Assembly: GCA_018798825.1 (NCBI GenBank)
Contig: CP076356.1
Span: forward strand, 248,001-312,000
Direction: 5' to 3'
DNA length: 64,000 nucleotides
Origin: Ochrobactrum sp. BTU1
GTDB taxonomy: Bacteria > Pseudomonadota > Alphaproteobacteria > Rhizobiales > Rhizobiaceae
How positions within the stretch are numbered: the stretch's first letter is position 1; each line of letters opens with the position of its first letter. The position numbers and the translations under genes were made by a program. Positions 53,598-63,403 of the stretch are shown piece after piece. Under the pieces are notes generated by a model. It saw only the letters and a program-made list of their open reading frames with translations, ran no database searches and was not told the origin of the DNA.

Positions 53598-54629
53598 ATG
53601 CGCTTTACGAAGATGGTCAATGTCGTCGGCGTTCATGCTGCCGGCGAATTAAATGAGGTAATCACTGGCGGCGTTCTCGACGTGCCGGGCTCTTCGATGT
53701 TTGAGAAAATGCAGTATCTTGAAAGCCAAGCTGATGATCTGCGCAATTTTCTGCTAAACGAACCGCGTGGTCGGGTAACGCAATGCGTTAATCTTGTTCT
53801 GCCAGCGACAAAACCCGAAGCGGATGCTGGTTTTGTCATTATGGAGTCGGATTTTTATGTGCCGATGTCCGGCACCAACACAATCTGCACCGTAACGGCT
53901 CTGCTGGAAACGGGCATGATCGCGATGAAGGAGCCAGAAACAAAACTGGTTCTGGAAGCTCCGGCAGGGCTCGTGCCGGTGACGGCGCAGTGTGAAAACG
54001 GCAAATGCGTAAGCGTTACATTTGAGAACGTTCCATCTTTTGTTTTCGCGCTCGATGCAAAGGTTGACGTGCCGGGGCTTGGGACCATTACTGTTGATGT
54101 AGCCTATGGCGGGATGATTTATGTTCTGGTCGATGCAGCATCAATCGGCTTTAACGTCGACAAAGCCGAAGCAGCCAGGCTCGTCGAAGTTGGTGAGAGG
54201 ATCAAGAAAGCCGCCGCTGAACAGCTTCCGGCTATTCATCCGGAAAACCCGGAAATCCATACGATTAATCAGACGCTGTTTGCGGGGCCCCTGGAGGAGC
54301 GCGATGGTGTCAAGCGTTCCCGCAATGCTGTGATTGTATCGCCGGGTCGCATCGATCGCTCACCGTGTGGAACTGGTACAAGTGCACGATTGGCGGTGAT
54401 GCATGCGCGCAGGCAGGTCGCGGTTGGTGAAACATTCATTCATGAATCGATCATTGGTACCGAATTTATCGGTCGCGTGCTTAAAGAAACCACATGTGGC
54501 GGTCAGGCGGCCATTCGTCCGGCGATAACCGGACAGGCATGGATCACTGCTTTCCATAATTATGTACTCGACCCGACAGATCCGTTCTCGACGGGGTTTC
54601 GCCTTGGCGACACCTGGCCGGGCAATTAA
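53598..54629 (+). CDS. Second proline-racemase-family protein (Ser/Cys pair)
   Basis: A 343-residue paralogue of the epimerase at 49588 with the same two-domain fold (NEPRGRVTQCVNLVLPATK, VDVAYGGMIYVLVDA). The first catalytic Cys is replaced by Ser91 in VPMSGTNTICTVTALL, while the second is kept as Cys257 in DRSPCGTGTSARLAV. In this superfamily Cys/Cys goes with racemases or epimerases and a Thr at the second site with trans-3-hydroxyproline dehydratase, so a Ser/Cys enzyme may act on a different hydroxyproline isomer or have mixed epimerase/dehydratase activity. It starts 4 bases after the DapA-like stop. Confidence 0.85.
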   Translation: MRFTKMVNVVGVHAAGELNEVITGGVLDVPGSSMFEKMQYLESQADDLRNFLLNEPRGRVTQCVNLVLPATKPEADAGFVIMESDFYVPMSGTNTICTVTALLETGMIAMKEPETKLVLEAPAGLVPVTAQCENGKCVSVTFENVPSFVFALDAKVDVPGLGTITVDVAYGGMIYVLVDAASIGFNVDKAEAARLVEVGERIKKAAAEQLPAIHPENPEIHTINQTLFAGPLEERDGVKRSRNAVIVSPGRIDRSPCGTGTSARLAVMHARRQVAVGETFIHESIIGTEFIGRVLKETTCGGQAAIRPAITGQAWITAFHNYVLDPTDPFSTGFRLGDTWPGN

Positions 54630-54646
54630 TTGAGAAAGAGCGCCAA

Positions 54647-55432
54647 ATGTCGATAGCTCTCGCTGATGACGGTTGCCGTCTGTACTATGAGGTGACGGGC
54701 GAGGGCGAACCCGTCGTGCTTATCCCCGGTCTGGGGGGCGATGGCCGCTTCTGGCGGGGTGTCGAGAAGGCTCTCAACGGGCTTAAGATCATCACGATTG
54801 ATCATCGAGGGGCGGGGAGAAGCGACCGCCCCGACAAAGGCTATTCTATCCAGCAAATTGCAAGCGATGTTGTGACTGTTTTAGATGCAGAAAGGATCGA
54901 TGCCGCCCATCTGGTTGGCCATTCAACCGGCGGTACGGTGGTACAAACCATTGCGCTTGATGCGGCTGAGCGTGCCAGGTCATTGGTCATAAGCGGAAGC
55001 TGGGCACGTTCGGATGCACGCTTTCGTGCGCTGTTCTTGTCGCGTTTGGAGATGATGCGGAAGGGTGAGGTGACGGCGTATCAAAACCTCACGCATGTGT
55101 TCGGCTATACGCCGGAATGGATAGCCGCACATGAAGCCGAACTTCTTACGGCGGTTACCAGCGCGGCCGAAAATCTTATCCCATACTCGGTGACCGCACA
55201 GCGCATCGCTATGTTGCTAGACTTTGATCGGTCGCAAGAGCTGACAGCGATCAATCAGCCGACGCTTTTACTCGGCGCGCGTGACGATATCATGATCCCA
55301 TATTATCATGTCGAAGAACTGCATCATCTCATTGCACATTCACTTATCCAGGAAATGCAAGGGGGCCATTTTTATCCGCGCGTTGCTCCTCAAGAATTTG
55401 CAGACGTTGTGGCCAATTTCTTAGGTGTTTGA
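54647..55432 (+). CDS. Alpha/beta hydrolase
   Basis: A 261-residue alpha/beta-hydrolase-fold enzyme, last gene of the operon. The nucleophile elbow is GHSTGGTVVQ (Ser), with the oxyanion-side LIPGLGGDGRFWRG, the acid in LLGARDDIMIPYYH and the catalytic His in MQGGHFYPRVAP. The 3-oxoadipate enol-lactonase and related lactone or ester hydrolases look most alike. ATG 54647 follows GAGAAAGAG. It may open a lactam, lactone or ester intermediate of the pathway. Confidence 0.85.
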   Translation: MSIALADDGCRLYYEVTGEGEPVVLIPGLGGDGRFWRGVEKALNGLKIITIDHRGAGRSDRPDKGYSIQQIASDVVTVLDAERIDAAHLVGHSTGGTVVQTIALDAAERARSLVISGSWARSDARFRALFLSRLEMMRKGEVTAYQNLTHVFGYTPEWIAAHEAELLTAVTSAAENLIPYSVTAQRIAMLLDFDRSQELTAINQPTLLLGARDDIMIPYYHVEELHHLIAHSLIQEMQGGHFYPRVAPQEFADVVANFLGV

Positions 55433-55872
55433 TCTGCTCAGTTACAAGAAAAAGGCCTGTCAGCATGGAGCGCGCTTTCGTATCGACGCAGTTATGCTGT
55501 AGGCACAGGGACGTCGATGAACCCGAAAATCTTCCGCAATACGTGAACCACGCAGTTTTCTGGCGCCTGTTGGGCATGCTGAAGACCCGAAAAATCCCGA
55601 CGGTACCGCCATTGAAGACTTTTGCGATCTCCGCAAGGAATTGGTCGACAGGTCGCGGCTCTATCTTGACCGAGCCACAGGCCATTTCTTCGGCAATAAC
55701 CAAGATGGCGCAAAAATCTCGCAGGCGCGATCCAGACCCGGCTTGGCCGCGTTGTATGCTTGCCACCAATCCTGAGGTTGTGAACTCAGATATACTGGCA
55801 TTCATCCGGAGCTGATTGTTACTTCTGTGGCCAGGGCCGCTGCACGCGACCCTGGCTATCCGAAGCGCAGAT
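55433..55872. other. Intergenic region between convergent operons, no convincing gene
   Basis: 440 bases. Long frames exist on both strands (plus 55429-55815, minus 55344-55805), but they overlap each other and the neighbouring gene, lack ribosome sites and show no family likeness. A decayed gene cannot be excluded. Confidence 0.4.
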
Positions 55873-56604
55873 TTACAGCGTCCAGCCTCCGTCTATCGTC
55901 AGGCTCGACCCAGTCATAAACGAGGCGTCTGGACCTACGAGGTAGGACACCATTCCCGCAATTTCCTCTGGGTTGGCAACGCGCTTCAACGGGCTTCGGT
56001 CTGACAACATCTCAATAGCGCCAGCATTCATATCCGTATCAGTTGGGCCAGGCTGAATGTTGTTGACGGTGATGCGCCGAGGAGCGAGATCAAGAGCCAA
56101 GCCCTTCACCATTGCTGCGACCGCAGCCTTGGAGAACTGGTAGACGCTCGTTCCCGCCATACCAGTGCGTTCTGCCGTGTTCGATCCGATCGTGATGACG
56201 CGGCCGCCATCCTTCATGTGTGGCACCGCGGATTGGATGGAAAGGAATACGCCTCGAATATTAATGTTAATCATAAGATCGAGCTCTTCGAGACTAACCG
56301 CATCCACCGTGTTAAGCCGCAAAATTCCAGCGTTGACAACGATAGCGTCGATTGGCCCGAAGATATCGATCGTCTTAGCCACTGCGCCCCGGATGGCTTC
56401 AGCGTCTGCGCTGTCGGCCTGAATTGCAATGGCGCGGCGCCCACTCTTCTTGACCTCGTTCACGAGAGCCTCAGCACTGTCCGGCCGCGATACGTATGTG
56501 AAGGCAACGTCGTAGCCCTCTTTTGCCAGTCTTTCTACCGCAGCGGCGCCGATGCCACGGGCTCCTCCAAATACGAGTGCAGTCTTTCGTTCGTCGATCG
56601 TCAT
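55873..56604 (-). CDS. SDR-family oxidoreductase (BdcA-like)
   Basis: A 243-residue classical SDR: cofactor motif FGGARGIGAAAVERL, VVNAGIL, catalytic Ser in ITIGSNTAERTG and YQFSKAAV (YxxxK), with the C-terminal PDASFMTGSSLTIDGGW. Overall layout and phrases such as NNIQPGPTDTDMNAG resemble E. coli BdcA, described as a c-di-GMP-binding SDR, though generic reductase activity is equally likely. It lies 73 bases downstream of a TetR-type regulator on the same strand, as bdcA does with bdcR. Confidence 0.85.
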   Translation of the reverse strand: MTIDERKTALVFGGARGIGAAAVERLAKEGYDVAFTYVSRPDSAEALVNEVKKSGRRAIAIQADSADAEAIRGAVAKTIDIFGPIDAIVVNAGILRLNTVDAVSLEELDLMININIRGVFLSIQSAVPHMKDGGRVITIGSNTAERTGMAGTSVYQFSKAAVAAMVKGLALDLAPRRITVNNIQPGPTDTDMNAGAIEMLSDRSPLKRVANPEEIAGMVSYLVGPDASFMTGSSLTIDGGWTL

Positions 56605-56677
56605 GGGGTCTCCTTTTCTTGACAGATCAGTCCATAATTATTTAAATGAAAAGGCCTCAGTATTGTCTGAGGACGCA

Positions 56678-57259
56678 TTAAGCCTTCAAGCGCTCCGTTG
56701 CAAAGCGTGCCATCGCCTTCAGATCGGCGGCTTTTGCGCCGCCGCGCGCGGCGATCTGCAGTCCCGTCATGGTCATCTGGATGAACGCTGCAGCCTCATT
56801 AGGATTTAGCGCAGCGTTGACCTCCCCCAATTTCTGGCCCTCTGACACCCTCTCAGCGATGCGTCGACCCAGTGCCATGCTGGCGGCGCTGCGGCGCGCA
56901 TTAAGGTCCGGGTCGGTCGCACCGAATTCGCTGACGGATCCAACCCCCATGCACCCCAGCGCTCGCTCGGAATCGTCATCCACCACGATGCCAGCAAGCA
57001 AATTCTCGATTCCCTTCAAAGGCGATATCGGGCCGCATAGCCTGCTGACATGGCCAGTGTTTGACATCTGCTGATAAGTATCGAGTGCTTCCAGATACAG
57101 AGTGCGTTTGTCGCCGAAGGCACCATAAAGGCTCTGCCTGCCGATCCCCATAGCCTCACGCAAGTCATCGGTGGAAGTCGCGGCGAATCCTTTTGCCCAG
57201 AACACTCCAAGTGCTTTCTTCAACGCCGCGTCGCGGTCGAATTCTCGTGGTCTCGCCAT
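56678..57259 (-). CDS. TetR-family regulator (AcrR-type, BdcR-like position)
   Basis: A 193-residue repressor starting MARPREFDRDAALKKALGVF, the typical opening of this TetR subgroup, with helix-turn-helix GFAATSTDDLREAMGIGRQS. The C-terminal part is helical and ligand-binding. It directly precedes the SDR gene on the minus strand and probably controls it and itself. Start ATG 57259; the promoter lies in the gene-poor stretch upstream. Confidence 0.88.
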   Translation of the reverse strand: MARPREFDRDAALKKALGVFWAKGFAATSTDDLREAMGIGRQSLYGAFGDKRTLYLEALDTYQQMSNTGHVSRLCGPISPLKGIENLLAGIVVDDDSERALGCMGVGSVSEFGATDPDLNARRSAASMALGRRIAERVSEGQKLGEVNAALNPNEAAAFIQMTMTGLQIAARGGAKAADLKAMARFATERLKA

Positions 57260-57390
57260 GCACGCAAACTATTCATTATGGACCGAGCTGTCAATAACTA
57301 AATTCTCGCAGTCTAATGTAGGAGTTGCGCGATCATGTGCTTTGCATAACGACACGTGCAAACAAGCTTACTATTCCGGCACATTGACTG

Positions 57391-57778
57391 TTAGGCCATG
57401 CTTCTGTTTAGCACTTCGAATGCTAGAGATCGCGTTTCAAATAGCTCTGCCAATTCATTTTTAGGACGCCCAGTCCCTTCCGTGTGCCTTGATAGACTCA
57501 ACCGGTTCTGTCGCGTCGATGGCGTAGTATTTTCCGTCCTATGCTTCAATGCGATGGGAAAGAATATCGAAGCGCACTCCAACGTCGCTCAATGAATCCG
57601 GCGGGTCATCAAAATAGCGACTGACTTCTGCAAGAGCCCGTGCGAGATCGTCATCGTTGTGATTGCCAGTCAATTTAACCAGCACGCGCTTGTATGGGTA
57701 GGCAACATGAACAATAAGGCGATATCTAACGCCCTCATACCAGAAATTGAGGTGTGAACCCGGACTTTCACGGGGGCA
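57391..57778 (-). pseudogene. Decayed higBA toxin-antitoxin relic
   Basis: Two broken frames on the minus strand. The first (from about 57778 to a TAG at 57539-57541) reads YRLIVHVAYPYKRVLVKL then TGNHND, like the end of HigB-type mRNA interferases, and runs without a break into ARALAEVSRYFDDPPDSLSD and VRFDILSHRIEA, like the start of HigA-type antitoxins. After the stop the same frame continues DGKYYAIDATEPVESIKAH. The next frame, shifted, gives GRPKNELAELF and EVLNRSMA, like the HigA helix-turn-helix. The fused toxin-antitoxin join, an internal stop and a frameshift indicate a dead locus. Family assignment is by eye. Confidence 0.6.
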
Positions 57779-58291
57779 TTTTTTCGCGCGAATGCAATAA
57801 AGGACTAAGGTTCAGGTTTCACATGGAGCCGCCACCATGACAGAGGCAGTCCTTCAAGCAATACAAAATAGTGAGACGAGCCCGATGGCGCTCTCCCGAT
57901 GGTAGGGGAGAAAAGAATACTATTGCTAAATGGAAGAATAGAACTTCCTGGCTGATCAAGATCGAACGTTAGTCAGCACAAAATGAATGTCCTGGCGCGC
58001 AGCGCACTGTTAGACCCACTAAGTTGTGGGATGTTAATTGCGGTAGCACTAAACGGATAGAATGCTATGTTTTCAACGCTTGCAAGCATATGTTTCCCAG
58101 ACTTGGCCGGATGCGCATTGCTCCCCCCGCAATCAGTGTATCCGGCTATTTTTCCAAAGCACGGCGTGGTGCAGTGAATTCAAAAACCGGGCCACTGGTC
58201 CACGGAATCGTGTCGAATCCGCCAGTAGCTTGCTGAAAAACTCGTGCCTAAATCGTTGAATGGGAAAATTTTTAAAGCTGCTCGCGCCTCT

Positions 58292-58320
58292 CGGGCAGCC
58301 ACTACCTGTGTGGCCGCCCG
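58292..58320. repeat. Interrupted hairpin
   Basis: CGGGC-A-GCCAC, loop TACCTGT, GTGGC-C-GCCCG: ten paired bases with one central mismatch. No T-run follows. Confidence 0.5.
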
Positions 58321-58433
58321 ACACGCAAGGTATAAAAAGTCGAGCAAATGATCGTCAATACGAATAAAACAATAGGCTTTAGTTTATCGAAGAAAGTAAG
58401 TTTCGGTCATGAAAGACTAAATAAACTGGCGGC

Positions 58434-58490
58434 GATGAAGCCGGTCATTGACCGGTGGCATCTCTTCAGACGCCGACTTCATCACCGGCC
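58434..58490. repeat. Nested inverted repeats
   Basis: CCGGTCA-T-TGACCGG (58441-58455) is a perfect palindrome. Around it GATGAAG (58434) pairs with CTTCATC (58478), and further CCGG-type pairs follow. Could be a structured RNA, an operator or a degraded repeat element. Confidence 0.35.
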
Positions 58491-58929
58491 CCCGCATCTC
58501 TTTAATAACCTGGGGGAGGAGTTGCGCTCAAGACGCAAATGTCCCAAATTAATTCTCGTTTTGCCTCATAGAAAATTGCAGCCCTTAGTCCCAGCCTTCG
58601 GAGACTGATCAAGGTCATTCATGCAAGCATCGGGTGGTTTTGTGCGGTAAATGAACTTTACGAATGCTGCGTCAGCGCAATGTAGAAAATTTATATGGCT
58701 TCCGGCTTCGTTCTATCATCGTGGTTGATCGAAAAATATCGGGGTCGGTTTTTCCGCTCAGTTGAATGGAAATAAATAAAGAAAATATTTTTAGTATTTT
58801 GACTTTACAAACAATCAATACAAGCTAGCGAAAGCTGACATATGTTAAATATAGTCTGCTTTAGTTGACCGTAAAAAAATATTTCTACTAAACAATCGAA
58901 AAATACCGACTGATTTGTACATATCTGTT

Positions 58930-61563
58930 TCAGACCATCCGTCTTACTGTAGTGAGACGTTTGATGCCGTTTTCCAGCGGACGCTGGCCATCGCAATAGT
59001 CCTGCCATGCACTCGATGTCTTCAACAAGGCTGGAACAGTGCGAATAGTATATCGATTTGGATTAAGATCAGATTTCACCTGCGTCCAATTGAGTGGCAT
59101 AGAGACGTTAGCGCCCGGTCGTGCGCGCGGCGACAACGGCGCTACGGCCGTCGCCATGCGATCATTGCGCAAATAGTCGAGAAAGATGCGACCGCTGCGC
59201 AAACTCTTGGACATTTTGATCAGATAAAGATCGGGATTGTCGCGAGCCATATGCTCGCAGACATCGTGCGCAAATCCCTTTGCCTCTTTCCATGATAAAG
59301 GCTTTCTTTTGTTCACGGCAAGTGGCGTCACGACATGCAGTCCCTTCCCACCAGTCGTTTTACAGAAACTGATTAAGCCCAATTGATCCAAACGATCACG
59401 CATCTCGCGCGCCGCCGTGACCACCGCTGAAAAGGCGACATCGGGGCCCGGATCGAGGTCGAATACGAGGCGGCCTGGTACTTCCGGTGTACCAGGCTCA
59501 CAATTCCATGGGTGGAGCTCAATACCGCCAATTTGTGCGATGGCTACCAAGCCCTCAACCCGATCGACTTGTAGATAGGGTTTCTTGTCGCCGAAAACTT
59601 TTACCAGCTCGAGGAGATTGGAACTGCCAGGCATTGCGTGACGTTGGAAAAACTGCTCGCCACTTATGCCGTCCGGCGCTCGTATAATGGAGCATGGTCG
59701 CCCTCTGACATGTTCGATCAACCAATCCCCAACGGCCTCGTGATAATGCGCAAGGTCTTCCTTTGTCACAGGCTTGTTATCATCGGCGTCAGGCCATAGC
59801 GGTTTATCAGGATTGGAAATCATCACTCCCATCACCTCTGCCTTACCGCCCTTGCGAGGGAAACGCTTCTCCGGCGTGGCAACAGGTTCAAGTGTTTCGT
59901 GTTTTGCCGGCGATGCCGGCTTCTCTGTTGTCACCTCGTCAACTGGTTTGTCCTCGCGCAATCCCTTGAACGCGGCCTGACGGACGAGACCGTCACCGGT
60001 CCATCCCGCAAATTCGATTTCGGCGACAAGTTCAGGCTTTAGCCAGACAATCTCTTTTCCGCTTTTTGGCGCCCCGATTCCGGTGAAAGGTGACGTTTTT
60101 GTTTCAGCGGCGCGCAACTTGGGAAGAAGAGTTTCGAGCTTTTTTGCACCATAGCCGGTGCCTATCCGTCCGACATAGACGAGATGATCGCCTTGGTAAA
60201 CACCTGCCAAAAGCGAACGAAACTTTCCATTGGTCTTAGAATATCCGCCGATCACCACCTCATGTCCCGCACGGCATTTTGACTTTGCCCAGGTGTTGCT
60301 TCTGCCCGATATGTACGGTGCGTCCGATACTTTGGAGACGATGCCTTCCAGCGACAGCCTGCATGCTGAGCGTAGGATTGCGTCTCCGCCCGTTTCGAAA
60401 TGCTCCACGAAGCGCAACCGAGGATCCTTCATCTTGTCCTCAGAAAAGAGGGCTTGCACCCGGGCCTTTCGCTCAACCAAAGCCATTTCTCGCATATCCT
60501 CACCATCAGCAAACAAAAGATCAAAGGCAAAGAAGACCAGATCCGCTGTGGCACGTTCCGATAGGGCCGCCTGAAGTGCCGCAAAATCGGGTGCTCCGTG
60601 GTCGTCGAGCGCGCAAATCTCGCCATCGACGATGCAATCGGGAAGCCCGGTGGCGGCTTTGGCAATTTCGGGGAATTTTGTTGTCCAGTCGAGACCCTTG
60701 CGCGTCTTCAGCGTCACCTTTCCGGCCAAGACGCGTAACTGAATACGATAGCCATCAAATTTAATCTCATGAACCCAGTTGGCACCTGATGGCGGCCGAG
60801 CACGCGTTTCACAAAGCTGCGGCGCAATAAATTCCGGCAGATCAGTAGCGGCAACGCTTCGTCGCTTCATGTTAGTTTTTCGACGATCTGCCGCAAGACC
60901 TTGCTTGCTGTCCCAAACGGCGTTGGCCTGAACACTGCTATCATCCATCATGAATGGCTTAGGCTTCCTGCCCTTGCCACTGGCGATTTGGTCCATCGTA
61001 CGGCCGGACGCGACCGATGTCATGTGCTCATCGAGCACCGCCGCGCCATTCTTCTCCAAGGCATGTTCGTCTTGATGTTTGATGAGGAGCCAGTTGGTGC
61101 GTCTGCCGCCGTCCCGATCATTGCGCATGCGCACCAGCACGAAGCTGCCATGCAGGCGCTTCCCCTGCAGAATAAATTTTAAATCACCCTTTTTTAAAGC
61201 TTCTTCCGGTGATGCTTTTCCTTCCGGCTTCCAATAGCCGCGATCCCAAAGCATGACAGTGCCGCCGCCGTACTGACCGCTCGGAATCGTTCCCTCGAAG
61301 TCACCATAATCAAGCGGATGATCCTCTACTTCAACCGCCAGTCGCTTATCGTGTGGATCAAGCGAGGGGCCCCTGGTGACTGCCCAGCTCTTAAACACGC
61401 CGTCAAGTTCAAGACGGAGATCATAATGAAGCCTGGTTGCGTCGTGTTTTTGGATAATGAAACGAAGGCGATCGGATCGACCAATGACAGCGTCGCCACT
61501 GGGCTCATCGGTCTTCTTGAAATCCCGCTTTGAGCGATACTTTGACAGTTTTACTTTTGCCAT
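58930..61563 (-). CDS. ligD: Multifunctional DNA ligase LigD (non-homologous end joining)
   Basis: An 877-residue protein with the three LigD modules. Phosphoesterase (about 1-190): [20 protein letters not shown] and [23 protein letters not shown]-dependent ligase (about 240-520): the adenylated Lys268 in [12 protein letters not shown], then [10 protein letters not shown] and [16 protein letters not shown]. Polymerase/primase (about 590-877): [26 protein letters not shown] with the catalytic Asp pair and [14 protein letters not shown]. It joins broken DNA ends with Ku. No ku gene is adjacent within the window. Complete and of usual length. Confidence 0.93.
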   Translation of the reverse strand: MAKVKLSKYRSKRDFKKTDEPSGDAVIGRSDRLRFIIQKHDATRLHYDLRLELDGVFKSWAVTRGPSLDPHDKRLAVEVEDHPLDYGDFEGTIPSGQYGGGTVMLWDRGYWKPEGKASPEEALKKGDLKFILQGKRLHGSFVLVRMRNDRDGGRRTNWLLIKHQDEHALEKNGAAVLDEHMTSVASGRTMDQIASGKGRKPKPFMMDDSSVQANAVWDSKQGLAADRRKTNMKRRSVAATDLPEFIAPQLCETRARPPSGANWVHEIKFDGYRIQLRVLAGKVTLKTRKGLDWTTKFPEIAKAATGLPDCIVDGEICALDDHGAPDFAALQAALSERATADLVFFAFDLLFADGEDMREMALVERKARVQALFSEDKMKDPRLRFVEHFETGGDAILRSACRLSLEGIVSKVSDAPYISGRSNTWAKSKCRAGHEVVIGGYSKTNGKFRSLLAGVYQGDHLVYVGRIGTGYGAKKLETLLPKLRAAETKTSPFTGIGAPKSGKEIVWLKPELVAEIEFAGWTGDGLVRQAAFKGLREDKPVDEVTTEKPASPAKHETLEPVATPEKRFPRKGGKAEVMGVMISNPDKPLWPDADDNKPVTKEDLAHYHEAVGDWLIEHVRGRPCSIIRAPDGISGEQFFQRHAMPGSSNLLELVKVFGDKKPYLQVDRVEGLVAIAQIGGIELHPWNCEPGTPEVPGRLVFDLDPGPDVAFSAVVTAAREMRDRLDQLGLISFCKTTGGKGLHVVTPLAVNKRKPLSWKEAKGFAHDVCEHMARDNPDLYLIKMSKSLRSGRIFLDYLRNDRMATAVAPLSPRARPGANVSMPLNWTQVKSDLNPNRYTIRTVPALLKTSSAWQDYCDGQRPLENGIKRLTTVRRMV

Positions 61564-61830
61564 TGCACAATCTCAACTTTAGACCCGTAGGAACACAACA
61601 GGGCAGAAGTGTTGGAAACCCACTGGCGTCCTTATAGTTCCCTTATAATTGCTGAGCCGTTGCTACAGGCTTTGCTCGACTGCGTTGTAAACCTTCGGAA
61701 CGTTTGCTCCTTTTTGCTCACGAGATGCTGAGCGACCCAGCAATTTGTGCGTGAAGCCAATACCTTGATGAAATCCGCGAATAGCGTTGTAGGCTTTTGA
61801 TTGCAAAGATGGCATCTAATCAGAAGGCGG

Positions 61831-63087
61831 TCATTTCCGCCGTCCGGAAAGGAACGCGGTTACTGCAAGGAGCTGGATTGCCGCGGCGAGTGCAAAAATG
61901 GTGAGCGGAGACATTGCTCTTGCAATTCCGAAAAGTGCGGGCGCGAGAGCATAAATTGCTTGGCTAATCGCAACAATTAGAGGCACGACCCTAGCGACAT
62001 CGGCTTTATTGAATTCGACTTGGGCGATCAACGGCGGCAGCGACGTCGCGTTGCCGATGCCAAGCCCGAACAGCAAAACTCCGACGATCATCAAAGCTTC
62101 ATTATCGCCACCCGTCGCCAAGAGGATTAGCGAGCCTATGATCTGAACTCCATAGCTTGCCGAAGCGATGAGACGTCGATCGGCCCAACTAGGCATAAAC
62201 CAGCCGATGCTGGTGCGCCCAACGATCGCTGAAACGGTAGCGCCCCCCATGAGTAAACCTGCGTTTCGGGATCCAAAAACTGGAACAATAACTGAAAACA
62301 GATGCGCCAGCAGTCCAATCTGCGCGAACAATCCGGCCGCCATACCTATAGCGAGCGTGACGAACCGTCGGTCGCGCCATAATGAGCTGCCTGACATTGT
62401 TATAGGGGACTGCGAAGCCGTCAGTGGTGCTGCTTGACTCGACTGTCCTCCGTCGGGAGATTGCCCCAAGGCCTCGGGAGATTTGGAAAACACCACAATA
62501 GCCAGAACAATCACGGTCGTAACCATAAAAATTCCGACAATAATTGCAGCCATTTCGAACCCGATCGAAGCAATCAGCATCACCCACAAAGGAGAGAAAA
62601 TGACGCCACCCACGCTCGCTCCATTATAGGCCATGGAAAGTGCTGCGGGACGGCTCTTGATAAACCAGGGAGTAACAATGGCATTCACCGCAGCTGCACC
62701 CATCGTAACCCAGCCTGTTCCGGTCAAAACAGCGGCGAAAAACAGATGCCAAGGCTGATCGGCTATAGACCAACCTACGACGCCAGAGGCAAGAAGGACG
62801 GCTCCTGCGACTGTTAGAGCAGGAACTCCCGCCAGCCGATAGAGCCGAGGAAGATTTGCAACGACCACCGCACCGACCAAGAAATGCAGCGTTGTGGCAG
62901 TTGAAACGAGCGCCACAGACCATCCGGTTCGCTGCACCACCATCTGCAAGTAGATAGGCGGTCCATAAAAACCAATCCCCCAGCCAAATATTGCCAGGAC
63001 GAAGGTCCCGGCCACGACATGCCAACCGAAAAATGGCGCCGCTTTGGCAGTTCGCATAAAGGTCATGAAGATTGCTCCAATGGTCAT
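61831..63087 (-). CDS. MFS transporter
   Basis: A 418-residue inner-membrane protein with about 12 hydrophobic segments and a polar middle loop (SPEALGQSPDGGQSSQAAPL). It resembles the monocarboxylate/oxalate-formate-type MFS group: FFGWHVVAGTFVLAIFGWGI at the start, then YLQMVVQRTGWSVALVSTA. The charged inter-helix motif is weak. ATG 63087 is the longest start; ATG 63066 would also serve. It is not part of a recognisable operon, and the substrate is unknown. Confidence 0.8.
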   Translation of the reverse strand: MTIGAIFMTFMRTAKAAPFFGWHVVAGTFVLAIFGWGIGFYGPPIYLQMVVQRTGWSVALVSTATTLHFLVGAVVVANLPRLYRLAGVPALTVAGAVLLASGVVGWSIADQPWHLFFAAVLTGTGWVTMGAAAVNAIVTPWFIKSRPAALSMAYNGASVGGVIFSPLWVMLIASIGFEMAAIIVGIFMVTTVIVLAIVVFSKSPEALGQSPDGGQSSQAAPLTASQSPITMSGSSLWRDRRFVTLAIGMAAGLFAQIGLLAHLFSVIVPVFGSRNAGLLMGGATVSAIVGRTSIGWFMPSWADRRLIASASYGVQIIGSLILLATGGDNEALMIVGVLLFGLGIGNATSLPPLIAQVEFNKADVARVVPLIVAISQAIYALAPALFGIARAMSPLTIFALAAAIQLLAVTAFLSGRRK

Positions 63088-63403
63088 TGGCCATTGTTAC
63101 AGCCTTCTACGAAGGAATGCTTCGGTCTTGATCGAAGTGTTTGCGTATTGACTTTGCTGCGGTGAATTTCAATGTCACCACGGATGCGTCCGGCGTGACC
63201 ACGAGCATAGTGCAATCCTGCGGCCATAACACTGGTTTTGGGTGGAGATTAGCGGGTGAGTTAGAACCTATGGGGTCACGCGATCGCATGGCAAAACAAG
63301 CTGAAGTGTCGAGCCTTCATGAAGCCTTCTAGTTAACGGGAGTAAAATCGGCGGGAGTTGTGGTGAACGGTGCAAAAAATGCTTGGCGGCGAGAGCCTGC
63401 CTT
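63088..63403. other. Intergenic region, nothing recognised
   Basis: 316 bases between two minus-strand genes. The MFS promoter should be in it. No gene-like frame has a ribosome site. Confidence 0.4.

Larger units (their letters stand above)
57779..58929. other. Gene-poor stretch with hairpins
   Basis: About 1.15 kb without a supported gene. It holds an interrupted hairpin at 58292-58320 and a cluster of inverted repeats at 58434-58490. Several AT-rich stretches occur near the ligD end (58780-58930), where the ligD transcript would end. It may be a scar of lost genes, as the higBA relic lies beside it. Confidence 0.4.

Noticed and set aside
55344..55815. Overlapping long frames on both strands after the alpha/beta hydrolase
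   Set aside because: They oppose each other, have no ribosome sites and show no recognisable domain; a decayed gene remains possible but unsupported.
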